DNA from: Planctomycetaceae bacterium
GTDB taxonomy: Bacteria; Planctomycetota; Planctomycetia; Planctomycetales; Planctomycetaceae
Length of the DNA: 37,344 nt
NCBI GenBank assembly: GCA_900299185.1
Contig: OMIV01000149.1
Span: 1 to 37,344 of the forward strand
Direction of reading: 5' to 3'
This document shows, in pieces, positions 25,724 to 33,053 of this stretch (positions are counted from its first letter, which is position 1; each line of letters opens with the position of its first letter). The translations under genes were made by a program, and so were the position numbers. The notes under the pieces are model-generated. The model was not told where the DNA came from. It was given only the letters and a program-made list of their open reading frames with translations, and did not search any database.

Positions 25724-26800
25724 ATGGACTCGAACTCTTCTTCTGCGTACTCAACTGGCCCCGAGACGCCAGCTCATTCGACACTGCCTCCGAACGAACA
25801 ACTGCCGCCGGTGCAGCCACCATCGGCCAGTTTCATCATGCAGTTGTTCCTCGTGCCAGGGCTGATTGTCGCAGTAGTCGTCGGTTCCATGGCGCTTTTC
25901 GGGGCATACGGAAAGCTTTTTTCGAGTGAGTTGGATTGGCGGCACGTTGTTTCAGAGTTGCGTAGCACGAATGAGCATCGCCGGTGGCGCGGAGCCAATG
26001 CGCTGGCTCAAGTATTACAGGCCGACGCTAACTTGGGCGAAAGTGGCCAGCATCTTTCAAGCAACGAGCAAATCGCCAAAGAGTTGGCGACGTTGTTGGA
26101 TGAGCTGCTCAAACAACCGACTTCTGATCCAGAACTAATTACGCATCAATCATTCGTCGTTCGAACATTAGGCTGGCTCGATTCCGAGTCGATCATCTTT
26201 CCAACGCTCATCAATGCCATGCAGCCGAAGAACGAGATCTTAATTCGATTGGATGCGGTTGAAGCGGTCGCCAAAGTCGCCGGGCGCAAGGCACAGACCA
26301 ACGGATCGATCGCGGATAAGGACGTCATTGAGCAAGTGATTGAGTGCTCTCGCGATGAGAATCCGCTGATGAGACAAGTGGCTGCATTCACACTCGGGCT
26401 GTTGCCAGGGGACGACGTCGATCAGCGATTAAAGGTGATGATTAGTGATGCGGACACGAATGCTCGGACAAATTCGGCGTTCGCCTTGGCGAGGCGAGGG
26501 GCGACCGACGGTGTCTCTGTGATGATCGACGTGCTGAAGACGGCTTCTCTGAAAGTGGACGTCGCTTCGATGCCGGGACCGAGTGAGCCCGAAAAGCGCA
26601 ACCAGGCGGTCAAGCAGCAAGAGATTAATGGGAAGGTTCTATTCAATACCTTCCGAGCGTTTCGAGAACTCAAGGCGAAGCTCAGCGATGACCAGCGGCA
26701 GCAGGCTTTGGTTGAGTGCGAGCGGTTGGCGAAGGACTCTGAGTTTCTGCGCATTCGCATGGACGCCGGATTGACCGTGTCCGAGTTGAAGTCGAAGTAA
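25724..26800 (+). CDS. HEAT-repeat membrane protein
   Basis: A 358-aa protein of unknown function. It has a Pro/Ser-rich N-terminus (1-38), one membrane helix at about 40-61 (LFLVPGLIVAVVVGSMALFG), then an all-helical region of HEAT-like repeats (about 75-350), for example RRWRGANALAQVL, MRQVAAFTLGLLPGD and ARTNSAFALARRG. The HEAT solenoid suggests a protein-binding platform. The Pro/Ser-rich tail probably lies in the cytoplasm or outside, depending on topology, which is not resolved. It lies 159 bases downstream of mnmA and could be read alone. No Shine-Dalgarno is apparent. Confidence 0.85.
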   Translation: MDSNSSSAYSTGPETPAHSTLPPNEQLPPVQPPSASFIMQLFLVPGLIVAVVVGSMALFGAYGKLFSSELDWRHVVSELRSTNEHRRWRGANALAQVLQADANLGESGQHLSSNEQIAKELATLLDELLKQPTSDPELITHQSFVVRTLGWLDSESIIFPTLINAMQPKNEILIRLDAVEAVAKVAGRKAQTNGSIADKDVIEQVIECSRDENPLMRQVAAFTLGLLPGDDVDQRLKVMISDADTNARTNSAFALARRGATDGVSVMIDVLKTASLKVDVASMPGPSEPEKRNQAVKQQEINGKVLFNTFRAFRELKAKLSDDQRQQALVECERLAKDSEFLRIRMDAGLTVSELKSK

Positions 26801-26982
26801 GCGATCGGCTTTGTAACGAGCGAGATGCGTCGCTTTTGGATCCTGCTAGGTTCCCGATTGAGGCACGAATTTTTGGCTGATCTCTCGCAAAGTCCCTAAT
26901 TTTCAGCAGAAAACTCGTGTAGGAGCATTTGGCACTCCTAACTACAGTGTCGCGCGTTTCATGGATGAAACGGAGGCAGGCC

Positions 26983-27990
26983 ATGAAGGTCTCGAAAGCG
27001 GCTGAGAATCGACGACTGGAACGACAGCGAGCAGACGGGGTGGAACCGCGCCTACAGCTTGCTTCGCCTGATCGACCTTTGCTCTCATGCGCCGAGTCTC
27101 TGCACGATGATCAGCTCGTCGCGAAATTGTCTGAATGCGGCATCAAGATCGATCGCGAGCGACTGGGAAAAGTCGTGAAACAGTTTCCGTCCGCTGAATC
27201 GATGATGCATTGGCTGCTGAAGGAAGATCACGTCGCCCAGGTCACTGAAGACGTCGAGAATTGGTGTTGGGTTTGCCTCTCGACTTTGTGGCGGCGTTGG
27301 TTCCCAGAGCATCCCAATTTCGAACGCCTCGACGAGTGGATTCAGGATGGCTTCGTCGCCAGATCTCGGCTCGGCACTGATGCTGCCTGTGCGATTTGGA
27401 TGCGAGCGTGGTTGTCGATCGCGGTGTTGCTGGAAGCGTTTCGATTCGATTCCATCGAGGACTTTGATCATTGCTTCGCGGGCACGACCGGCATCGAAGA
27501 ATGGCTGCCCGTCTTTGTCGACGCTTTGGGTTCGGCGGCGATGGACGGCGTTGAATGGGCCGCGCTGCGGTTGGCAGTCAGCGAGCAGGCCATTCGTTTG
27601 CATGAAGACCTCGATCGTCCCGATCAGGACTTGTTGACGAAATTGCGACTTGCCTTGGCTCAGTCTCACTTCGACCTCGGCAACATCGAATTGGCCGAGC
27701 GTTGGTTCTCGGCCGCAGCACGTGAGTCCTCTCAGCCAGAGCTGTGTTACTTGGCTTGTGCCCATGCGTTCTTGGCGAAGACAGCTTGGCGACATTCGAC
27801 GAAGGCCGAAGTTGCAGCGCGACGAGGTTTGAAGTCGGCTCGACCGGGTCAGCGCACAGACTTGTTAAACGTCTTGATTGGTGTTTGCGATGCGGCTGGT
27901 CGTACCGACGAAATGGCTGCATTGCGGCAGCAGTTAGCCGTCGATCAAGCAATGGCTCCGCCGACTGCTGCATCGGCACGAGCGGCGTAG
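26983..27990 (+). CDS. Uncharacterised TPR-like helical protein
   Basis: A 335-aa protein I do not recognise. After a basic start (MKVSKAAENRRLERQRADG) come predicted helices in two parts. One lies at about 40-185 and includes ESMMHWLLKEDHV and VENWCWVCLSTLWRRWFPEHPNF. The other, at about 200-320, is a TPR-like pair: LRLALAQSHFDLGNIELAERWFSAAA and LLNVLIGVCDAAGRTDEMAALRQQL. The Trp/Cys-rich segment in the middle is distinctive. It is probably cytoplasmic. The start at 26983 is fixed by GGAGG seven bases upstream; 26929 would add unrelated residues. A small hairpin (TAGGAG...CTCCTA at 26920-26940) lies before it, function unknown. Confidence 0.82.
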   Translation: MKVSKAAENRRLERQRADGVEPRLQLASPDRPLLSCAESLHDDQLVAKLSECGIKIDRERLGKVVKQFPSAESMMHWLLKEDHVAQVTEDVENWCWVCLSTLWRRWFPEHPNFERLDEWIQDGFVARSRLGTDAACAIWMRAWLSIAVLLEAFRFDSIEDFDHCFAGTTGIEEWLPVFVDALGSAAMDGVEWAALRLAVSEQAIRLHEDLDRPDQDLLTKLRLALAQSHFDLGNIELAERWFSAAARESSQPELCYLACAHAFLAKTAWRHSTKAEVAARRGLKSARPGQRTDLLNVLIGVCDAAGRTDEMAALRQQLAVDQAMAPPTAASARAA

Positions 27991-28123
27991 CATGGGATAC
28001 TAATTCCGAGCCTAACTTCTTGTGATGGAGAGCAGCCCAAGCAAGCAAAGACCGTATAGGCGAGAAGCTCATGCTCTTGGCACTCGGACACACTCAAGTA
28101 TTAGTTCAAAGATTCGAGGACCG

Positions 28124-28732
28124 ATGAGAAGCCAGGTCCGTTTTGTCATGCATCCGGCTGACGAGCGTGAATTCGAGCAAGTGCTTCTCAGCGATGAGTC
28201 AATCCGCTTCATTGCCGGGCCTCGATGGAAGGCGGAAACACCAACAACTTCGAGATCGCTTGCGGACATCAACCGTGACTACTGCATCATTTGGTCGATA
28301 AGTGATATTGCGACTCTGAAGTCCGAGTACAAGCCGAGTTGCAACGACTGGTACTGCCGATCCGAGTACGCGACCATCCAGTTTCTGCGGTCCGAGATGG
28401 ATGAATTAGTGATTACGGAAGGCCGGATCGCGGTGTCGACGAGGCCAATGCCCGATTTTACGGATTCAAGCATCAAGAGCCTGGAAAACAGATACAGCAA
28501 CTTACGGAAATACTTCCGTAGGAACTATTCGAACTCTGTAATCCAATGGCGTAACCCGACCGCTCCGTATGTTCCCGCCGGTCCCAATTGCTCTGGTAAC
28601 CCAGGTAAGCCCGATCCCCAAGTATGGGTTGGCCCGCATGCCTTACTTTGGCTACGAGAGCAGACGGATCGGAAGGTAAAAGTATTCCGAAATTCAATCG
28701 TCGAGGCTGTCTTGGTTGAAAGCGTGGGGTAG
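28124..28732 (+). CDS. Uncharacterised conserved protein
   Basis: A 202-aa protein beginning MRSQVRFVMHPADEREFEQVL. It contains YCIIWSISDIATLKSEYKPSC, NDWYCRSEYATIQFLRSEM, LVITEGRIAVSTRP and VWVGPHALLWL. I recall a similar family scattered in bacteria but know no function or structure for it. The DNA looks a little less GC-rich than its neighbours, which could mean transfer, but this was judged by eye. There is no signal peptide or membrane helix. The start at 28124 follows GAGG and is where the conserved sequence begins; upstream residues to 28022 look unrelated. It is flanked by two uncharacterised or housekeeping genes with no clear operon. Confidence 0.75.
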   Translation: MRSQVRFVMHPADEREFEQVLLSDESIRFIAGPRWKAETPTTSRSLADINRDYCIIWSISDIATLKSEYKPSCNDWYCRSEYATIQFLRSEMDELVITEGRIAVSTRPMPDFTDSSIKSLENRYSNLRKYFRRNYSNSVIQWRNPTAPYVPAGPNCSGNPGKPDPQVWVGPHALLWLREQTDRKVKVFRNSIVEAVLVESVG

Positions 28733-28865
28733 TAATGCGAGTAAGTCGAGCGGTGAATAACACGTTTGGGGGTAGCTAAAGTTTCTGACAGCTGCCGAGC
28801 TACCTTGATTGTCATGAATCCGGGACGTCTTCCTTTTGGGCGCAGCGTCGTGTCTGCGAAACAGC

Positions 28866-29546
28866 ATGCTCGAACTGCGGGTTCTCTTTGAAGACAACCA
28901 CTGCCTCGTCGTCGAGAAGCCGGCGGGTGTCTTGATCGCGGGCGATCGCACCGGCGATGTCAGCTTGTTGGATCATGCGAAGAACTACATCAAGCAGAAG
29001 TATCAGAAGCCGGGTGATGTCTATTTGGGACTCGTGCATCGGCTCGATCGTCCGGTCTCGGGAGTCACCTTGTTCGCTCGCACAAGCAAGGCGGCCAGTC
29101 GTCTCTCGGAGCAGTTCCGCAATGACTCGACTGAGAAGATCTACAACGCTTGGGTGCTTGGCCGCCCCGTTCCGCGTGTCGCGACACTGACGGACTGGTT
29201 GCTGAAAGACGAAGCTCGCAACGTTGTGTCGGTCGTGTCTCCTCGGACGTCTGGAGCACAAGACGCGCGGCTTGATTTCAAAGTGATCACCGAGGCGGCA
29301 GGGAGATCGTTGCTGGAAGTTCGGCTACATACCGGTCGGTCGCATCAGATTCGAGTGCAGTTGTCGTCGCGCGGTTGGCCCATCATCGGCGATACGAAAT
29401 ACAGAGCGCCGGCGTCTCGACATCAGGGTGCGATCGCACTGCATGCGAGATCGCTGACGTTCGAGCATCCCACGTTGCACGAGCAGATCACGGTGCAGAG
29501 TCCGCTGCCGACTGAATGGCGGCAGTGGTTCGGTGTGCCGGGTTGA
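28866..29546 (+). CDS. RluA-family RNA pseudouridine synthase
   Basis: A 226-aa pseudouridine synthase that isomerises uridine in rRNA or tRNA. The catalytic motif is HRLDRPVSG (Asp61). It is preceded by NHCLVVEKPAGVL and followed by SKAASRLSEQF, KIYNAWVLG, and the C-terminal LHTGRSHQIRVQLSSRGWPIIGDTKY typical of RluA/RluC/TruC. No S4 domain is present, so it is a minimal RluA form; which site it modifies cannot be told. The start at 28866 fits the beginning of the family. A terminator hairpin follows at 29655. Confidence 0.94.
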   Translation: MLELRVLFEDNHCLVVEKPAGVLIAGDRTGDVSLLDHAKNYIKQKYQKPGDVYLGLVHRLDRPVSGVTLFARTSKAASRLSEQFRNDSTEKIYNAWVLGRPVPRVATLTDWLLKDEARNVVSVVSPRTSGAQDARLDFKVITEAAGRSLLEVRLHTGRSHQIRVQLSSRGWPIIGDTKYRAPASRHQGAIALHARSLTFEHPTLHEQITVQSPLPTEWRQWFGVPG

Positions 29547-29577
29547 TTGAACCGGACATATTTGAAGTCAGCTACTT

Positions 29578-29627
29578 CTCAGTCGCGGAACGACAGAGCT
29601 TCGTAGCCGAGTCGCTTTGCGATTTGT
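29578..29627. repeat. Palindromic repeat, family A copy 4 (diverged)
   Basis: A weaker family A copy, centred at about 29602/29603. The left arm CTCAGTCGCGGAACGACAGAG and right arm GTAGCCGAGTCGCTTTGCGA keep the overall pattern but have several changes. It lies 32 bases after the pseudouridine synthase gene, as the other copies also lie in spacers. Confidence 0.65.
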
Positions 29628-29654
29628 TCTTACGCTTGGAAAGTTACCAATAAA

Positions 29655-29710
29655 CAAATCAGCCCCGTTAGGTCGCGAAACGTGGAACGCGAGAGAACGG
29701 GGCTGATTGG
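29655..29710. terminator. Bidirectional terminator hairpin
   Basis: Perfect 13-base arms AATCAGCCCCGTT (29657-29669) and AACGGGGCTGATT (29696-29708) enclose a second inner stem (TCGCG / CGCGA). It sits between the convergent pseudouridine synthase and BON-protein genes, and both sides are A/T-rich, so it can serve both strands. Confidence 0.85.
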
Positions 29711-29724
29711 TTGCTGGGGAGCGA

Positions 29725-30555
29725 TTACTTCGTGGCTTCAGCAACGGTGATTTCGTTGATGACCTTCTTCACGCCCGGCTCAAGTCGGATGACATTGGCA
29801 GCTCGGCGACGAGCGGCGTCGTTAGCGACCGCTCCAGTCAAACGAACGACTCCCGCGTCGGCGACGTCGACTCGAACACCTTGAATGTCGAGCTTTGATT
29901 CGAGCGCGACTTCGGGTCGAGTGGCTGCGGCTTGCAGGCGGCTTTCAATGCCTTGTCCAACTTCCGTGGCGGGACGCTGTGGAATGTCGAAACCCAGTCG
30001 CAACGAAGGCTGACCGCCGCCGCCGGTCTTCCGCTGCTGTGTGTTGAAGAGTGGGTTGGCTCCGAAAGCTGTCTGTGCTCGGAACTGATTCTGAAAGAGG
30101 TTGCCGAGTTGATTTTGGCCGCCGATTCCGCCGTTTCGTCCGCCAGCTTGCGACTGGAAGAAGTTTGCCGAGCCGTTGTCCATGCCGCCCATTTGCTGGC
30201 CGTTGGTAGCGTTGTTCGAAACCTGACCGAACTGGGTGTTTGTGTTGCCAAACGGACTCGTGTTGGTCGTTGTGCTGTTCCGAGAAGTCGTTGTCGCATT
30301 GCGGTTGGTGGTGGAGCCGAACGCGCTGTTGGTGCCAGTCGAGGTTCCGGTTGTCCCTGTTCGGCCCGTCGTGCCCAGCCCGGTCGTACCAAAGCCGCCG
30401 ACTCCTTGGGTTCCAATTCCACCGATTCCTTGCGTTCCGAAACCACCGACGTTGGCACCACCTACTCCTTGGTTGCCAAATTGCGCTGAAGCGTTGGAGG
30501 ACAGCGCCGCAACAAGGGCCATCACGCAAGAGCAAAGGAGTGTGCAGCGAATCAT
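29725..30555 (-). CDS. Secreted BON-domain protein with Gly/Thr/Asn-rich region
   Basis: A 276-aa protein with a signal peptide ending in SNASA (about residue 24). A long low-complexity region follows (about 25-185), first Gly-rich with repeats such as GFGTQGIGGIGTQGVGGFG, then Thr/Asn/Ser-rich and Gln-rich. A BON domain closes the protein at about 205-276 (VALESKLDIQGVRVDVADAGVVRLTGAVANDAARRRAANVIRLEPGVKKVINEITV). BON domains bind membranes or other proteins, as in OsmY. The repetitive part is disorder-prone, so an envelope or matrix-associated role is plausible but unproven. The ATG at 30555 follows GGAG; the frame extends to 30591. Confidence 0.9.
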   Translation of the reverse strand: MIRCTLLCSCVMALVAALSSNASAQFGNQGVGGANVGGFGTQGIGGIGTQGVGGFGTTGLGTTGRTGTTGTSTGTNSAFGSTTNRNATTTSRNSTTTNTSPFGNTNTQFGQVSNNATNGQQMGGMDNGSANFFQSQAGGRNGGIGGQNQLGNLFQNQFRAQTAFGANPLFNTQQRKTGGGGQPSLRLGFDIPQRPATEVGQGIESRLQAAATRPEVALESKLDIQGVRVDVADAGVVRLTGAVANDAARRRAANVIRLEPGVKKVINEITVAEATK

Positions 30556-30805
30556 GAGACGTCTCCGGAATGCGGAAGAGCGATACAACAATCAGAGCAA
30601 GTCGGAGCCTATCATCGGCGGACTATCTTGCGAAAGCAGAGTCTACTTAGTGGCGGCGATTGTTTCGGAAGTTAGCTGCTCCGTTTGCAGAATCTTCTGC
30701 GACTCGGCGGTGTCGGATGGGGTAGCGGCTTCGGCGTTGCGACTGTTTCGATTGGCAGATCGTGCATAACCGTGCGAGTCGAAGGCTGAAGGCGAACTCG
30801 GGAGC

Positions 30806-32653
30806 CTACTGCTTTGGAACAGCAACACCTCGTTTAGGGTCGATGCTCAGGTCCAGGTTTTCGTTGGCGTCTACATAAAAGATGAAGCCGTTGATCATCT
30901 CGTCGAACGACTGCTGACCTTCTCGCACTGCGACTTTGGGGTTCGGGTTGAAGGGATTGAAGGCCGAGTTGTCGTAACGAGCGACGACCTCCAGCCGCGT
31001 GTCTTTGGGGAATCGGACTTGGCCGGTTTCCCACTGATAGCCGTGCTGCCAACCGAAATTGAAGTTAGGGATCACGAGCAGCTTCTCGACTTCGGCATCG
31101 GGGCGATGCGCGAGAAACGTCATCGCTCGACCTCGTAAGTGCATGTGGCTGAAGAGGCCGATGCCGATGGCGTCGCGTTTGAGTGTTCGCGACGTTGAGA
31201 CCGCGTGGAGTGATGCTCCGGCAGGGATCTCGAAGCGGTGATCGTCCAACAGTTCGAATCGCAGTTGCTGCTTCACCGGACCTCGTGCGTAGCGAAGGCC
31301 GATCGACAGTCGACAACGCTCGGGTTTGCCCGTCGTCACGAAGTGGATCTGAATGCCGATGACTGAACCAGCAGGAATTCTGACAGCGACTCCGTCGGGC
31401 AATTCCATCGGCTGACCACCGGGGACGAACCCGGTGATGAAGTTTTGAGTGGTGACCTTCTCACCCAGTTGCATGTAGCCGGCATTACAGTGATGCACGA
31501 CCGACGGATTGTCTGGCAGGATTTGAATGGCTTCGAGCCACGTCTCTTGCAGGAACACATGCGCGAAGGCTGAGTAGCGATAAGCAACGACTCCCTCGGC
31601 AGGCAGTTGATGCGGCAGAATCTCAGTCAGCACCAGATCCGGCTTACCGATCTGCCATTTGTCTGAAGCCTTCGCAGGCGGTTCGGGGGGAGCGAGTTTG
31701 GAATCGTCGCCGCGAGCTTTGCCGGTTTGCACCCACTGCAGCAGGGTCGCGCGTTCGTCGGCGGTCATCCCGCGTCGGTTCACGAAGTGGGGATATTTCG
31801 AACTGCCGTACCACGGTGGCATGCGTTGCTCGCGCACGACCTCGGCCAGCATGTCGGCATGCGCGACAGCGTCTTGATAGCGAAGCAGTTCGAACGGCGC
31901 GGCCGTATTGGGTCGATGGCAATCCGCGCAATGCTTCTTCAGCAGTGGAGCGATGTGTTCGGCGTATGTGACCTTCTCGATCGGCGACTTGGGCTCATCG
32001 GAAGTGATCAAGCACCCTTCGGCCGGCGCGGTGGTTGTGGAGATGTCTTGGCCAGCGAGCGTTGCTTCGAGTGCTTCGCGCAACTCACGTCGAGTTGCCT
32101 GAGGCTGCGATCCGCCGAAGCGATGTTGATCGTCGATGCGGCCTCGATAGGCGAGCCGCCAAGTCCGAGGTTGATCTGGCTTGGTTGCCTCGACAGGTTT
32201 GAGCACGGCCACTTCGGGTACTCGTTCGATCCCCAGTTGCCGCGCGGTCTTGGCATTGAAGTCTTTCACGACGGGAAACTCGATCTCGTAATCGAGCGCT
32301 TGCTCGGCGACATCCTGAATGGAGTCTTCGCTGCCGACATTCACGCCGACGAACTGGACACTGCGCGATCGGTACTCGGCTTCCAGTCGCTTGAGCACCG
32401 GCAAATAGCGCTTCGAGATCGGGCAGTCGATCTTCAGAAACGCGAGGACGTAAACCCGTCCTTCCGGCAGATCAGCGAGCGTTCGGCGGAGGTAGCGAAT
32501 GTCTTTGAACTCGATCTTCGGAACCGTCTGCCCGATGTCGATCGCGCGCGGTTCTGTGGCACTCAAAGTCTCGCCGAGTGCGAGCCAGATGAATGTCAGC
32601 AGGAGCCAGGCAAGCACGCCCGTGATCAAAGGTCGTAAGCGAGGTCGGGGCAT
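30806..32653 (-). CDS. Redoxin + cytochrome c + copper-monooxygenase-like fusion
   Basis: A 615-aa exported protein with a signal anchor at about 8-30. Residues 38-200 form a thioredoxin/peroxiredoxin-type domain with DCPISKRY (Cys77; CxxS, not CxxC). Residues 225-315 hold a haem-binding motif CADCH (242-246) and a candidate Met ligand (RMPPWYGS, 278). Residues 335-615 match the fold of ascorbate/copper-dependent monooxygenases (DBH/PHM-like), with possible copper His in VVHHCNAGY (387-388), IQIHF (437) and SHMHLRG (503-505). Such fusions are widespread in Planctomycetes but, as far as I know, of unknown substrate. The second resolving Cys is absent from the thioredoxin domain. It is divergent from the SpoIID gene. 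Confidence 0.92.
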   Translation of the reverse strand: MPRPRLRPLITGVLAWLLLTFIWLALGETLSATEPRAIDIGQTVPKIEFKDIRYLRRTLADLPEGRVYVLAFLKIDCPISKRYLPVLKRLEAEYRSRSVQFVGVNVGSEDSIQDVAEQALDYEIEFPVVKDFNAKTARQLGIERVPEVAVLKPVEATKPDQPRTWRLAYRGRIDDQHRFGGSQPQATRRELREALEATLAGQDISTTTAPAEGCLITSDEPKSPIEKVTYAEHIAPLLKKHCADCHRPNTAAPFELLRYQDAVAHADMLAEVVREQRMPPWYGSSKYPHFVNRRGMTADERATLLQWVQTGKARGDDSKLAPPEPPAKASDKWQIGKPDLVLTEILPHQLPAEGVVAYRYSAFAHVFLQETWLEAIQILPDNPSVVHHCNAGYMQLGEKVTTQNFITGFVPGGQPMELPDGVAVRIPAGSVIGIQIHFVTTGKPERCRLSIGLRYARGPVKQQLRFELLDDHRFEIPAGASLHAVSTSRTLKRDAIGIGLFSHMHLRGRAMTFLAHRPDAEVEKLLVIPNFNFGWQHGYQWETGQVRFPKDTRLEVVARYDNSAFNPFNPNPKVAVREGQQSFDEMINGFIFYVDANENLDLSIDPKRGVAVPKQ

Positions 32654-32720
32654 TGTAGGAACTCTTTCAGTGTCTCGTTGCGCCGGGGCGTGAAATTGTG
32701 AGAGCGGAGTTCTCCGCGTT

Positions 32721-32764
32721 CTGGAGTGCTCCGGCTCGACGGAGTACTCCGACTCAGCGGCAAG
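32721..32764 (+). repeat. Palindromic repeat, family B copy 2
   Basis: Begins CTGGAGTGCTCCGGCTCGAC as copy 1 does, then diverges at its 3' part (GGAGTACTCC, CAGCGG). It lies in the roughly 400-base spacer (32654-33053) between the divergent redoxin-fusion and SpoIID genes, facing copy 3. A further small hairpin, GCGGAG/CTCCGC, lies just upstream at about 32704-32717. No other feature was found in this spacer. Confidence 0.8.
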
Positions 32765-32899
32765 TTGCTCGCAACCTTGATGACGATTAAGTCGCCAGCA
32801 ACGAGGTCAAAAGCATTTCGCTTCTTCTCTTCGAATAGAGTGAAATCAAGAATCGAGAGTGTCCGTGCCTGCGATCGAGGCCGCAATGCGTCAGGCAAT

Positions 32900-32943
32900 C
32901 CAGCGACAACAGTCGGAGGGCTCCGTCGAGCCGGAGCACTCCA
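32900..32943 (-). repeat. Palindromic repeat, family B copy 3 (inverted)
   Basis: In reverse complement this reads TGGAGTGCTCCGGCTCGACGG then AGCCCTCCGAC and TTGTCGCTGG, matching copy 1 along its whole length. With copy 2 it makes an inverted pair about 135 bases apart in a divergent promoter region. Confidence 0.8.
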
Positions 32944-33053
32944 AGTTGACGGCAAAACTGGTAACGCCTCATTTGCCGAGTTGTGTTAGGTTTGCCGCCG
33001 TCGCGTCTGGAGCTTGGAAGAGGACGCCGTCGTACTTTTTTCTTCGCTGTCTC

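Noticed and set aside
26920-26940. Small hairpin TAGGAG...CTCCTA as a riboswitch or attenuator
   Set aside because: Only six base pairs with a nine-base loop; too weak to call a regulatory element.
29655-29710. tmRNA-like GGGGCTGATT match
   Set aside because: The match is just one arm of a perfect hairpin between convergent genes; no tRNA-like end or tag sequence is present.
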